A DNA stretch of 64,000 nt from Agrobacterium genomosp. 13 str. CFBP 6927 (GTDB lineage Bacteria > Pseudomonadota > Alphaproteobacteria > Rhizobiales > Rhizobiaceae): contig LT009757.1 in the NCBI GenBank assembly GCA_900012615.1, forward strand, positions 380,044-444,043, read 5' to 3'. Positions 25,224-36,542 of this stretch are shown here, one piece after another (the first letter of the stretch is position 1; each line of letters opens with the position of its first letter). The notes under the pieces are model-generated. The model was given only the letters and a program-made list of their open reading frames with translations. It had not been told where the DNA came from and searched no databases. Made by a program: the position numbers and the translations under genes.

Positions 25224-26279
25224 TCATCTCACACTGGCAAAGGGATCTGCCAGCGCCGCCTCGGGGCGGCTGATAGGGTACTTCGTGCCGGAAACCTGCG
25301 ATGCCATGGCCTTGGCGCCACTGGATTTCAGGATGGCACGGAAGCTCGGATGCATGCCGCCGTCTACATACGCGCTGAGGGGAGCAGTGGTTCCCTCACT
25401 CATGGCGGCGGCAAATTTTTGTTGCTCTTCAGCCAGTTTCGAAGCCACCAGCGGATCCTGTTGATTGATGGCGGGTGGGCACGCGGCCAGCGGATCGGCG
25501 GGCTCGCCCTCGGCAAATTCACTGTTGAAGACATATCGCCGGCCGCAGACGGACACCTTGGGCTGCCGGCGCGTCACCTCGAAATAGTCGTAGCCTTCCT
25601 TCAGCGTCTTCCAGAACGGCATGTTGGGGTCGTCCCGATGCGCCACCATGTTGCGGGCGCTCATGCGGAAGGGATAGGCCTGCACCTGAAAACGGTCCTG
25701 CCCGCCCTGCAGAGCGCGCGCCACGACGGCGTAAATCTCACCAACCTGCTGATCGGTCATGGCATAGCAGCCCGAAGAGGAACAGGCGCCGTGCACCATC
25801 AGCGCTTCACCGGTGTAACCGAGCGCCGATTCCAGACGGTTGGGATAACCGAGGTTGAAGGAGACGAAATATTGCGAATTCGGGTTCAGCATGCCCGCCG
25901 AGACATGATAAAAACCTTCGGGCGCCTGCCTGTCGCCGGTTTTCATCTTGGGCCCGAGCTTCCCGGACCAGCGGCACATGGGATAAGTCTTCAGCAGCGC
26001 ATAATTTCCGGTCTTATCGATCTTCCAGACCTCGAGTTCGCTTTCCTGCTTGAAGATGCGAACGAGGACCGGGCTTTCCGGGCGCATGCTCTTGGCGGAC
26101 ATCTGTGCCATCATCTTGGACGACAGCTTCGGCGGGTCCTTCTTGACACTGTCGAGACCCATGGAAGTGCATGCGGCAAGGCTGCCGCCGATCGCAACGA
26201 TCGCAGCCACCCTCATCCCCGCCTTTAATCTGTACCGCAACTCCGCAACCGCGAAATCCAGCAGTGCCTTCATACCCAT
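25224..26279 (-). CDS. YafK-type L,D-transpeptidase family lipoprotein
   Basis: A protein of up to 351 residues with YkuD-family active site MVHGACSSSGCYAMTD (Cys nucleophile in SSGC) in the YafK/DpaA-like branch, whose E. coli member cleaves the peptidoglycan-Braun lipoprotein link. It carries a lipobox in MRVAAIVAIGGSLAAC. The start is uncertain: ATG 26279 gives 351 residues, while ATG 26216 (AAGG 5 bases upstream) gives a shorter, cleaner lipoprotein signal. Residues after the catalytic domain (CGRRYVFNSEF onwards) are a C-terminal extension. It is upstream of and co-directional with the second L,D-transpeptidase; the two may act in sequence on the same wall. Confidence 0.85.
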   Translation of the reverse strand: MGMKALLDFAVAELRYRLKAGMRVAAIVAIGGSLAACTSMGLDSVKKDPPKLSSKMMAQMSAKSMRPESPVLVRIFKQESELEVWKIDKTGNYALLKTYPMCRWSGKLGPKMKTGDRQAPEGFYHVSAGMLNPNSQYFVSFNLGYPNRLESALGYTGEALMVHGACSSSGCYAMTDQQVGEIYAVVARALQGGQDRFQVQAYPFRMSARNMVAHRDDPNMPFWKTLKEGYDYFEVTRRQPKVSVCGRRYVFNSEFAEGEPADPLAACPPAINQQDPLVASKLAEEQQKFAAAMSEGTTAPLSAYVDGGMHPSFRAILKSSGAKAMASQVSGTKYPISRPEAALADPFASVR

Positions 26280-26435
26280 GGATCGTTCTGCCCGCCTGAT
26301 TTGCCCGCCTTTCCGGCAGACGCTTAACTAGCGAAGGTGGCCACAACGCGGCAACCTCGCACATGGACAAAGTCTCGTGAACAGACGTTACCCATTCGTT
26401 AATCATATGCACACAAGCCTGTGATGGAACTGTCG

Positions 26436-27667
<1,232 letters not shown>

Positions 27668-27699
27668 TCACAACGATGGCAGAGCAGAAGGGGTTCCAG

Positions 27700-28272
27700 A
27701 TGGATCAGGCCTTTGGCCCGGAAATGCAGGAGAAATTCTTCCTGCGTAATGCGCTGGACGTAGCCCGCGACCTTATCGGCGCCGAGTTTCGCATCGGCAA
27801 TGCCGGCGGCGTCATCGTGGAAACCGAGGCCTACCATCCGGACGATCCGGCATCCCACAGCTTCAACGGGCAGACCCCGCGCAACAGGGCGATGTTCGGT
27901 CCGGCCGGTCGTCTTTATGTCTACCGGTCTTACGGCATCCACTGGTGCGCCAACTTTGTCTGCGCGCCGGGTTCCGCCGTGCTTCTGCGCGCCATTGAAC
28001 CCAGGATCGGCATAGAGATGATGAAACTGCGGCGGGGAACTGACAAGCTGAAACTTCTATGTTCCGGCCCCGGCAGGCTGTGTCAGGCGCTCGCCATTAC
28101 CGGAGACATGGACGGCAGGCCGCTAGATGCCCCGCCGTTTTTTCTCCACCTGCCAAAAGAAGCAGCCTCAGTCACAAGCGGCAAACGCATCGGTATCAGC
28201 CGCGCGCAGGATTACCCCTGGCGTTTCGGACTTGAAGGCTCCGCCTTTGTCAGCAAGAAATTTGAGAGTTAA
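27700..28272 (+). CDS. mpg: 3-methyladenine DNA glycosylase (Mpg/AAG family)
   Basis: A 190-residue base-excision repair enzyme that removes alkylated purines. The family is recognisable from LIGAEFRIGNAGGVIVETEAYHPDDPASHS (catalytic Glu in ETEAY), NRAMFGPAGRLYVYRSYGIHWCANFV and VLLRAIEP. ATG 27700 is preferred because GAAGGGG lies 6 bases upstream; ATG 27676 in frame would add eight residues. It is divergent from the SDR pair and alone on its strand. Length is normal for the bacterial members. Confidence 0.93.
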   Translation: MDQAFGPEMQEKFFLRNALDVARDLIGAEFRIGNAGGVIVETEAYHPDDPASHSFNGQTPRNRAMFGPAGRLYVYRSYGIHWCANFVCAPGSAVLLRAIEPRIGIEMMKLRRGTDKLKLLCSGPGRLCQALAITGDMDGRPLDAPPFFLHLPKEAASVTSGKRIGISRAQDYPWRFGLEGSAFVSKKFES

Positions 28273-28366
28273 GAGGACCACCGGACGTCGAAGCCAGCGC
28301 TTGACCGATCATTCACAAGCGACCCTGTCTTGCCGATGAAACCCGACCAAGATTTCCAGCCACTCA

Positions 28367-28525
28367 TTACAAGACCTTCGGCGGACCATCGTTTTCGTCG
28401 GGATTGGGTGTCGGCGCCTCATCCGGCAACCGGTCGGGTTCCGGTTCGTCGACAGGTGGTATATCGGGCTGAGGCGGCACCGGCATCGGCGGCTCATAAC
28501 GGGGATCGGCTGGAACGGCGGACAT
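28367..28525 (-). CDS. Very small proline-rich protein
   Basis: A 52-residue frame starting MSAVPADPRYEPPMPVPP and ending DENDGPPKVL. It is about one third proline and strongly acidic, without hydrophobic or Cys residues, so probably disordered. The case for a real gene is the perfect AGGAGG five bases before the ATG (28525) and uninterrupted codon use. It stands alone on the minus strand, converging with the DNA glycosylase. Function unknown; similar Pro-rich micro-proteins exist in Rhizobiaceae. Confidence 0.65.
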   Translation of the reverse strand: MSAVPADPRYEPPMPVPPQPDIPPVDEPEPDRLPDEAPTPNPDENDGPPKVL

Positions 28526-28755
28526 TGCGGCCTCCTGATATCAACGCTCTTTGTCCCAACTAAATCAGGACTGCGTTATCATCTCGTGGGACAGCGCGTG
28601 CGCTGTCGCCATTCAGACGGCGCAACACCCAATTCGCCCATCGGTCAAATGCCGGTCAAGTCCCTTGAGTTCAGTTGCGCCGCCCTGTGGGTCGTGCAAG
28701 GAAAACGCGGGGAACGCCGGTCCGTTCCGTTTTTTGGAAAGCTTTTTGCGACAGC

Positions 28756-28953
28756 TCAGGCAAAACCGAGCGCGCTGCGGGAAATATCGCGGTTTTCGCA
28801 ATAGTCGCGGGAATGGGCCTCATGGCCATGTTCGCGGGCCGTTGAACGGGTGAGCTCCGGGCTCGGAACGTTGAGCAGCGCATCGGCATAGGTGCCGGTC
28901 GCTTCCACATCATCGATCACAGTCTGCTGTTGCGGTTTCAGAAATTCAAACAT
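28756..28953 (-). CDS. Small hypothetical protein
   Basis: A 65-residue soluble protein (MFEFLKPQQQTVIDDVEATG start; His/Arg-rich middle TAREHGHEAHSRDYCENRD). A very good AAGGAGG lies 7 bases before the ATG at 28953. One Cys, no signal peptide or membrane segment. It is 230 bases from the Pro-rich gene on the same strand. No family recognised. Confidence 0.65.
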   Translation of the reverse strand: MFEFLKPQQQTVIDDVEATGTYADALLNVPSPELTRSTAREHGHEAHSRDYCENRDISRSALGFA

Positions 28954-29127
28954 CCGTCATCCTCCTTCGGCACGTCCCCTCAACGCACCGGCCCGGGTCA
29001 TGTTCCATATGCCCGTAACAGTTTCGATTATACATGAGACGGCGCCGCCGTATAGATGACGAAAGGCGAACGGCATTCAATTGACGTTCACAAAATGGAA
29101 TGGAATCAGTGATCTATGACCGAAAGC

Positions 29128-30141
29128 TCAGGCTGGGCCGACCGATTCCCGCAGGATCAGCTCGACAGGCCACAATTCCTGCACCTCACGGACGGGACGG
29201 CCGCCGACGATCTGCAAAAGCAGGTCCGTCACCCGCATGCCCGCCATGCGCATCGGCGACCGTGTGGTGGAAAGCGGCGGCATCATGCTTTGCGGCGTGA
29301 GATAGGGAAAAACGTCATCGTGGGCGATGACGGAGACATCCTTGCCAATCGTCAGACCCAGTTGAGTTGCAGCCCGATAAACGCCCTGCGCCGTCATCAT
29401 CGCGCCAGCGACAAAGGCGGTCGGGCGCGGCGTCTGCTCCAGTAGCGAGCGGGCAAAACGGAAAGCGGCCTCCTCGCTGAAATGCTCGCTCATCATGAAG
29501 CGTGGATCCGGCGTGAGACCGTGGGTCGCCAGCGCCTCGCGAAAACCCTGTTCGCGATCCTGAACGAAGGTGCGGCCTGTCGGGCCATTGATCAGCGCGA
29601 TGCGACGATGGCCCCGCTCCAGAAAATGGATCGTCGGACGATAGGTCACATCATGGTTGTCGATATCGAGCCAGGCATGTTCGAACGGCGTTTTGGAGCG
29701 GCCATGCACGATGAATGGCACGCCGAGCCTGTTGAGCAAGGCAATACGCTCATCTTCCGGCCGCGGCGAATGCACGATGATGCCATCCACCCGTCCGCTT
29801 GACGCAAGCCGGCTGAAAATCGCCAGCTCCTCGTCAATATTATTATCGACGGTCACGCTGACGAGAATGTCGGTCTCTTCCCCTTCCAGCCGGGTCGCCA
29901 TGCCACCCATGAACTCCGAGAAGAAATGCCCACCACCCGAACGGCCCATGACGACGCCTATGGCGCCGGCCCTGCCGGTCGCCAGCCGTACCGCATTGGC
30001 ATTCGGCCGGTAGCCATATTTCAGCGCAGCCTCCATCACCCGCTGCCGCGTCTCCTCGCGCACCTCGGGATAGCCGCCAAGCGCGCGGCTGACGGTGGTG
30101 GGTGACAGCCCGACCTTTTCTGCGAATTCCTTGAGCTTCAT
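29128..30141 (-). CDS. thuR: LacI-family regulator of the trehalose/maltitol operon (ThuR)
   Basis: A 337-residue LacI/GalR repressor: helix-turn-helix at the N-terminus (LKEFAEKVGLSPTTVSRALGG), then a periplasmic-binding-like sugar-sensing domain (AIGVVMGRS through VSVIAHDDVFPYL). It is divergent from thuEFGKAB, as ThuR is in rhizobia, and the 266-base gap holds two matching 16-bp operators. Start is either ATG 30141 or an in-frame TTG at 30153; neither has a strong ribosome site. It would release DNA on binding trehalose, maltitol or a related disaccharide. Confidence 0.88.
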   Translation of the reverse strand: MKLKEFAEKVGLSPTTVSRALGGYPEVREETRQRVMEAALKYGYRPNANAVRLATGRAGAIGVVMGRSGGGHFFSEFMGGMATRLEGEETDILVSVTVDNNIDEELAIFSRLASSGRVDGIIVHSPRPEDERIALLNRLGVPFIVHGRSKTPFEHAWLDIDNHDVTYRPTIHFLERGHRRIALINGPTGRTFVQDREQGFREALATHGLTPDPRFMMSEHFSEEAAFRFARSLLEQTPRPTAFVAGAMMTAQGVYRAATQLGLTIGKDVSVIAHDDVFPYLTPQSMMPPLSTTRSPMRMAGMRVTDLLLQIVGGRPVREVQELWPVELILRESVGPA

Positions 30142-30200
30142 GTTTTTTGCCAATTTGCCACTGCATGCGTTGCCGCCGCGGATTTTTCAAGCCGACAAAA

Positions 30201-30216
30201 TTGAAAACGATTTCAA
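30201..30216. promoter_or_regulatory. ThuR operator 1 (candidate)
   Basis: TTGAAAACGATTTCAA, a LacI-type dyad with the central CG, extended by AAT on the left and TT on the right. It is 60 bases upstream of thuR and probably serves thuR autoregulation. Confidence 0.65.
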
Positions 30217-30314
30217 TTTCTCTCCCCAGAAAGCCTACATCCCATTATTCCGAAAGGCAAACCTCGAAAAATTGCGTGTCAAAACACCTGAATTCCCCAC
30301 CATTAGAAAGAGTA

Positions 30315-30367
30315 TTGACAGAGCGTCTGGCTTTTGCGAGCCTCGCATCAGTCAAAAGCGCTTTCAA
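30315..30367 (+). promoter_or_regulatory. thuE promoter with ThuR operator 2 (candidate)
   Basis: A TTGACA -35 box at 30315-30320 is followed, at the distance expected for the transcription start, by TCAAAAGCGCTTTCAA (30352-30367). This 16-bp CG-centred dyad shares most positions with the operator at 30201. Repressor there would block initiation of thuEFGKAB. No good -10 hexamer is visible at 17 bases. Confidence 0.6.
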
Positions 30368-30407
30368 TTTTGAGGACGATCGGAAGCGTCAACGGAGGAG
30401 TTTGACT

Positions 30408-31673
30408 ATGAATATTTCCATGAAAACTTTGTTCCTGTGCGGAAGCGTGCTTTCCGCGGCAGTTTCCGCGCAAGCCGCCGAGCTTTCCATCGCCGCCAAT
30501 TCCACCGGCAAGAACGTCGCGTTCTTCCGCGAAAGGATCGCCGCTTTCGAGAAAGAGACCGGCCACAAGGTCAATCTTGTCACCATGCCGTCATCATCCA
30601 GCGAACAGTTCAGCCAGTACCGGCTGTGGCTTGCCGCCGGCAACAAGGATGTAGACGTTTACCAGACGGACGTGATCTGGGCGCCGCAGCTGGCCGAGCA
30701 ATTCGTGGATCTGACCGAGGCGACGAAGGACGTTATCGGCGATCATTTCCCCTCCATCGTCGCGTCGCAGACGGTTGACGGCAAGCTCGTCGCCATGCCG
30801 ATGTTCACCGACGCACCGGCGCTTTTCTATCGCAAGGACCTGCTCGATAAATACGGCAAGCAGCCGCCGAAGACCTGGAAGGAACTGAGCAAGACCGCCA
30901 AGGAAATTCAGGACAAGGAACGCGAAGGCGGACAGAAGGACCTCTGGGGCTTCGTTTTCCAGGGCAGCGCCTATGAGGGCCTGACCTGCAACGCGCTGGA
31001 ATGGATAGCTTCCGCCGGCGGCGGCCATATCGTCGAGACCAATGGCGATATCTCGATCAACAACGAGAAAGCCGCAGCCGCGATTGAAGCGGCCAAGGGC
31101 TGGGTCGGCACCATCGCACCGCAGGGTGTGCTGGCCTATAAGGAAGAGGAAGCGCGCGGCGTCTGGCAGACCGGCAACTCCGTCTTCATGCGTAACTGGC
31201 CCTATGCCTATGCGCTTGGAAATGGTGCCGACAGTGCCATCAAGGGCAAGTTCGGCGTTACGCCGCTTCCGGCCGGCGCTGAAGGCGAGGCCCCAGCCTC
31301 GACACTTGGCGGCTGGAACCTCGCCGTTTCGAAATATTCGGACGACAAGGAAGCCGCCATCCAGCTCGTGAAATTCCTGGCGTCGAAAGACACTCAGAAA
31401 ATGCGTGCGATCCAGCTTTCCAACATGCCGACGATCGCATCCCTTTATGATGACAAGGATGTTGCTGACGCGCAGCCCTTCATGCCGACATGGAAGCCGA
31501 TCTTCCAGACCGCCGTTCCGCGTCCGTCCGCCTCCGCCAAGGTGAAATATAATGAGGTTTCAGCCAAGTTCTGGGGTGCCGTGCACAACACGCTCTCCGG
31601 CAACGGCACGGCGGCTGAAAATCTCGAACTTCTCGAGGTTGAACTGACCGATCTCAAAGGCAACGGCTGGTAA
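30408..31673 (+). CDS. thuE: Trehalose/maltitol ABC transporter, periplasmic binding protein
   Basis: A 421-residue CUT1-family solute-binding protein with signal peptide (SMKTLFLCGSVLSAAVSAQAA). The mature part has typical MalE-like blocks (FEKETGHKVNLV, DVDVYQTDVIWAPQLAEQFVDL, PMFTDAPALFYRKDLLDKYG). ATG 30408 has GGAGGAG 7 bases upstream. It opens the operon thuEFGKAB, which in Sinorhizobium and Agrobacterium carries trehalose, maltitol and sucrose isomers into the cell. A GC palindrome 5-20 bases after its stop may favour its abundance over the permeases. Confidence 0.93.
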   Translation: MNISMKTLFLCGSVLSAAVSAQAAELSIAANSTGKNVAFFRERIAAFEKETGHKVNLVTMPSSSSEQFSQYRLWLAAGNKDVDVYQTDVIWAPQLAEQFVDLTEATKDVIGDHFPSIVASQTVDGKLVAMPMFTDAPALFYRKDLLDKYGKQPPKTWKELSKTAKEIQDKEREGGQKDLWGFVFQGSAYEGLTCNALEWIASAGGGHIVETNGDISINNEKAAAAIEAAKGWVGTIAPQGVLAYKEEEARGVWQTGNSVFMRNWPYAYALGNGADSAIKGKFGVTPLPAGAEGEAPASTLGGWNLAVSKYSDDKEAAIQLVKFLASKDTQKMRAIQLSNMPTIASLYDDKDVADAQPFMPTWKPIFQTAVPRPSASAKVKYNEVSAKFWGAVHNTLSGNGTAAENLELLEVELTDLKGNGW

Positions 31674-31737
31674 TCCGGCCCGCGCGGGCGGCGGTCTTGA
31701 CCGATCGTTTCCCGCGCTCCAACCGCGAGATATCCTC

Positions 31738-32712
31738 ATGAACGACATCGCCCTTCAAAGACCGGTCGTAACATCCCGCGCCGGCTCCGATCTGCAGTCG
31801 GAACGTCTTAAATCCGCCTGGCTGTTCCTTGCCCCCACATTTCTGGTGCTGGCGCTGGTGGCCGGCTGGCCGCTGGTGCGCACCGTCTGGTTCAGCCTCA
31901 CCGACGCCTCGCTCACCAATCTCGAGGGAGCGCAATTTGTCGGCCTCAAGAACTACCTGACCTGGATCACGCTCAGCAGCGGCCGCACCATCTATCGCGG
32001 CCTTCTGGCCGATCCCGCCTGGTGGGGCGCGGTTCTCAACACGCTCAAATTCACCATCGTCTCCGTCAGCCTCGAAACGGTGCTTGGCCTCATCGTCGCG
32101 CTGGTGCTGAACGCCGAGTTCAAGGGGCGCGGCCTCGTCCGCGCCGCCATTCTCGTGCCCTGGGCCATTCCTACCATCGTCTCGGCGCAGATGTGGGCGT
32201 GGATGCTGAACGACCAGTTCGGTATTCTAAATGACCTGTTCCTGAATCTGGGACTGATCTCCAGCAAGATCGCCTGGACCGCCAATCCGGAAACCGCAAT
32301 GGTCGCCGTCTTGATCGTCGACATCTGGAAGACCACGCCCTTCATGGCGCTGCTCATCCTCGCCGGCCTGCAAATGGTGCCGAAGGACATGTATGAGGCG
32401 GCAAAGGTGGATGGCATCCACCCCGTCAAAGTGTTCTTCCGCGTCACCCTGCCGATGATCCGCCCGGCCCTGATGGTCGCCGTCATCTTCCGCATGCTGG
32501 ATGCGCTGCGCGTCTTTGACCTCATCTACATCCTGACGCCGAACAACGCCCAGACCCGCACCATGTCCGTGCTTGCACGCGAGAACCTGTTTGATTTCGA
32601 CAAGTTCTCCTACGGCGCGGCGGCCTCGACCATGCTGTTCCTCATCATCGCCTCGATCACGGTCATCTATATGTGGCTCGGGCGCGTCAACACCGATGGA
32701 GCCGCGCAATGA
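31738..32712 (+). CDS. thuF: Trehalose/maltitol ABC transporter, permease
   Basis: A 324-residue inner-membrane permease of the MalF type. Six or more helices; the EAA loop that contacts the ATPase is at EAAKVDGIHPVKVFFRVTLPMIRP (about 219-242, Gly in DG). It begins 64 bases after thuE and its stop overlaps the thuG start by four bases, so the pair is coupled. Together with ThuG it forms the channel for disaccharide uptake. Confidence 0.93.
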   Translation: MNDIALQRPVVTSRAGSDLQSERLKSAWLFLAPTFLVLALVAGWPLVRTVWFSLTDASLTNLEGAQFVGLKNYLTWITLSSGRTIYRGLLADPAWWGAVLNTLKFTIVSVSLETVLGLIVALVLNAEFKGRGLVRAAILVPWAIPTIVSAQMWAWMLNDQFGILNDLFLNLGLISSKIAWTANPETAMVAVLIVDIWKTTPFMALLILAGLQMVPKDMYEAAKVDGIHPVKVFFRVTLPMIRPALMVAVIFRMLDALRVFDLIYILTPNNAQTRTMSVLARENLFDFDKFSYGAAASTMLFLIIASITVIYMWLGRVNTDGAAQ

Positions 32713-33542
32713 CCCTTACCGATATCGTCAAGACCACGGCCTTTTACGCGCTGGTCGCCGTCATCATCGTCATTTCGGTCTTTCCGTTCTATTACGCGAT
32801 CCTGACCAGCCTGAAATCGGGAACGGCGCTGTTCCAGATCAACTACTGGCCGCGCGAATTCTCGCTTGCCAATTATAACTTCGTCATTGGCAATGGCAGC
32901 TTCCTGCGTAATCTCGGCAACTCGCTGATGGTCGCTTCGTCGGTCGTCGTCTTGTCGCTGTTTTTGGCGGTCACGGCTTCCTATGCACTGGCACGCGTCC
33001 GCTTCCGGGGTCGCGCGCTGCTGCTCCTTACCATCCTGTCGGTCTCGATGTTCCCGCAGATCGCGGTTCTCGCCGGCCTGTTCGAACTGATCCGCTGGGC
33101 GGGCATCTTCAACACACCGCTCGCGCTGATCTTTTCCTACATGATCTTCACCCTGCCTTTCACGGTCTGGGTGCTGACAACCTTCATGCGCGACCTGCCG
33201 ATCGAGATCGAGGAAGCGGCGATCGTCGATGGCGCAACGCCCTGGGTCATCATCACCCAGGTGTTCATGCCGCTAATGTGGCCGGCGCTCGTCACGACAG
33301 GGCTTCTCGCCTTCATCGCGGCATGGAACGAGTTCCTCTTCGCGCTCACCTTCACCTCATCGAACGAACAGCGCACGGTGCCGGTCGCCATCGCACTCCT
33401 GTCGGGCGGCTCGCAGTTCGAAATCCCGTGGGGAACGATCATGGCCGCGTCGGTCATCGTCACCGCTCCGCTCGTCGTCCTCGTTCTGATCTTCCAGCGA
33501 CGCATCATCTCCGGCCTCACCGCCGGCGGCGTCAAAGGCTAG
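32709..33542 (+). CDS. thuG: Trehalose/maltitol ABC transporter, permease
   Basis: A 277-residue MalG-type permease. The N-terminal helix (YALVAVIIVISVFPFYYAILTS) and the motif EEAAIVDGATPWVIITQVFMPLMWP with its EAA-type Gly are clear. ATG 32709 is chosen because it overlaps the thuF stop (ATGA); the frame continues upstream to 32673 without a site. Ends GLTAGGVKG, the usual MalG-family tail. The next gene starts 11 bases later. Confidence 0.93.
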   Translation: MTLTDIVKTTAFYALVAVIIVISVFPFYYAILTSLKSGTALFQINYWPREFSLANYNFVIGNGSFLRNLGNSLMVASSVVVLSLFLAVTASYALARVRFRGRALLLLTILSVSMFPQIAVLAGLFELIRWAGIFNTPLALIFSYMIFTLPFTVWVLTTFMRDLPIEIEEAAIVDGATPWVIITQVFMPLMWPALVTTGLLAFIAAWNEFLFALTFTSSNEQRTVPVAIALLSGGSQFEIPWGTIMAASVIVTAPLVVLVLIFQRRIISGLTAGGVKG

Positions 33543-33552
33543 GAGAAAATTC

Positions 33553-34581
<1,029 letters not shown>

Positions 34582-34638
34582 AGATTTAACTTTCGCCGGG
34601 ATCACCCAAGGTACCGGCTTTTACCGAGGAGCATGAAA

Positions 34639-35424
34639 ATGACCATCAACACCGTTGTATGGGGCGAAAATATCCACGAACACATCAATGAAACGGTGCG
34701 TTCGATCTATCCGAACGGCATGCACAACACCATTGCCGATGCGCTGAACCAGAATCCCGAGATCTCCGCCACCACGGCCACGCTGCAGGAGCCGGAACAC
34801 GGGCTTTCGCAGGAGCGCCTCGACAAGACCGATGTGCTGGTCTGGTGGGGCCACAAGGACCATGGCGCGGTTCAGGACGAGATCGTCGAACGCGTTGCAA
34901 AACGCGTCTGGGAAGGCATGGGTCTGATTGTCCTGCATTCCGGCCATTTCTCCAAGCCGTTCAAGCGCCTGATGGGCACGCCCTGCGCGCTGAAATGGCG
35001 TGAGGCGGGCGAACGCGAGCGTCTGTGGACCATCAATCCGCGCCATCCCATTGCCGCTGGCCTGCCGGAACATTTCGAGCTGGAAAACGAGGAAATGTAT
35101 GGCGAGCAGTTCTCCGTGCCGGAGCCTCTGGAAACCGTGTTCATCTCCTGGTTCCAGGGCGGCGAAGTCTTCCGGTCCGGTCTCACCTGGCGTCGCGGTG
35201 CGGGCAATATCTTCTATTTCCGCCCCGGCCACGAGACCTATCCGACCTATCACGACGCCAATGTGCAGAAGGTCATCAGCAACTCGGTGAAATGGGCCTA
35301 TAATCCCGTTGGCGCACTGAAAAGCATTCACAATGCCCCCAATGTTCCCGTCGACAAGGCTCTGGAGCCGATCGAGGAACGCGGCCCCAAGCTGCACAAG
35401 GCAGGCGAAGCAGGTTACAGGTAA
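34639..35424 (+). CDS. thuA: ThuA, trehalose-utilisation protein (GATase1-like fold)
   Basis: A 261-residue cytoplasmic protein of the ThuA family (PF06283-type), related in fold to class I amidotransferases but without the usual Cys-His-Glu triad: the nucleophile position follows [12 protein letters not shown], with no Cys. In rhizobia and A. tumefaciens thuA and thuB convert trehalose, maltitol and sucrose isomers to their 3-keto forms. ATG 34639 is preferred over 34633 because GAGGA is then 8 bases upstream. It starts 58 bases after thuK and ends 6 bases before thuB. Confidence 0.93.
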   Translation: MTINTVVWGENIHEHINETVRSIYPNGMHNTIADALNQNPEISATTATLQEPEHGLSQERLDKTDVLVWWGHKDHGAVQDEIVERVAKRVWEGMGLIVLHSGHFSKPFKRLMGTPCALKWREAGERERLWTINPRHPIAAGLPEHFELENEEMYGEQFSVPEPLETVFISWFQGGEVFRSGLTWRRGAGNIFYFRPGHETYPTYHDANVQKVISNSVKWAYNPVGALKSIHNAPNVPVDKALEPIEERGPKLHKAGEAGYR

Positions 35425-35430
35425 ATAGCC

Positions 35431-36480
35431 ATGAGACTTCTCATTCTCGGAACCGGCGGCATGGCCAACAACCATGCCACTTATTTCTCGCAAATCCCCG
35501 GCGTCGAACTGGTCGCGGCGGTGGATGTGGACGATGTGGTGGTGCGGGGCTTTGCGCTGCGCCACAACATTCCGCTCTCCTTCACCTCACTGGATGACGC
35601 CATTGCCTGGGGTGAATTCGATGCGGCGGCCAATGTCACGCCGGATGCGATCCACCATCCCACCAGCCTGAAGCTGCTGGCGGCTGGCAAGCATGTTTTC
35701 TGCGAAAAGCCGCTGGCGGAAAACTACGCCAAGGCCGCCGAAATGGCCGATGCCGCCGAAAAGGCCGGCCTCGTCGCCATGGTCAACCTCACCTATCGCA
35801 ACGTCGCTCCCTTGCAGGCGGCGCGCGAGATGGTGCTGGCAGGCGAGATCGGCAAGGTGCGGCATCTCGAAGCCTCCTATCTCCAGAGCTGGCTCGTTTC
35901 CAAGGCCTGGGGCGACTGGATGACGGAGAGCAAGTGGCTTTGGCGGCTCTCCACCAAGCACGGTTCGAATGGTGTGCTGGGCGATGTCGGCATCCACATT
36001 CTCGACTTCGCCTCCTATGGCGCGGGCAGCGATGTGGAGCGCATCTTCACGCGGCTGAAGACCTTCGACAAATATGAAGGCAACAAGATCGGCGTCTACG
36101 ACCTCGACGCCAATGACAGCTTCACGATGACCGCCGAACTGGAAAACGGCGCCATGGGCGTCATCCATGCCAGCCGCTGGGCGACGGGTCACCTCAACGA
36201 ACTTCGTCTGCGCATCCATGGCGACAAGGGCGCGCTGGAAGTCATCCACACGCCCGACTATTCCAGCCTGCGTGCCTGCATCGGCGAGGATGTGGAAAAG
36301 GCGATCTGGAAGACGATCGATGTCGACCCCGTGGCAACGAATTACGAAAAATTCGCCAAGGCCGTCATGGAAGGCGGCCCTGCCGATCCGGATTTCCGTC
36401 ATGCGGCCAATCTGCAGAAGGTACTCGATCTGTCGATCATCGCGGATCGGGAGAGGCGCGAACTGGCCGTTTCGGCCTGA
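35431..36480 (+). CDS. thuB: ThuB, Gfo/Idh/MocA-family 3-keto-sugar dehydrogenase
   Basis: A 349-residue NAD(P)-dependent oxidoreductase: nucleotide motif GTGGMANNH near the N-terminus, catalytic Lys in CEKPLAENY (about residue 92), then the alpha/beta substrate domain with DVGIHILDFASYG (conserved Asp-His). With ThuA it produces 3-keto-disaccharides. Last gene of the thu operon; followed after about 60 bases by a large palindromic repeat that may end the transcript. Confidence 0.93.
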   Translation: MRLLILGTGGMANNHATYFSQIPGVELVAAVDVDDVVVRGFALRHNIPLSFTSLDDAIAWGEFDAAANVTPDAIHHPTSLKLLAAGKHVFCEKPLAENYAKAAEMADAAEKAGLVAMVNLTYRNVAPLQAAREMVLAGEIGKVRHLEASYLQSWLVSKAWGDWMTESKWLWRLSTKHGSNGVLGDVGIHILDFASYGAGSDVERIFTRLKTFDKYEGNKIGVYDLDANDSFTMTAELENGAMGVIHASRWATGHLNELRLRIHGDKGALEVIHTPDYSSLRACIGEDVEKAIWKTIDVDPVATNYEKFAKAVMEGGPADPDFRHAANLQKVLDLSIIADRERRELAVSA

Positions 36481-36542
36481 TTTGCGAAAGTGCGGCGGCG
36501 CAAGCCGCCGCATGGATTGCTGCAAAGGGCTCTTCGCTCTCC

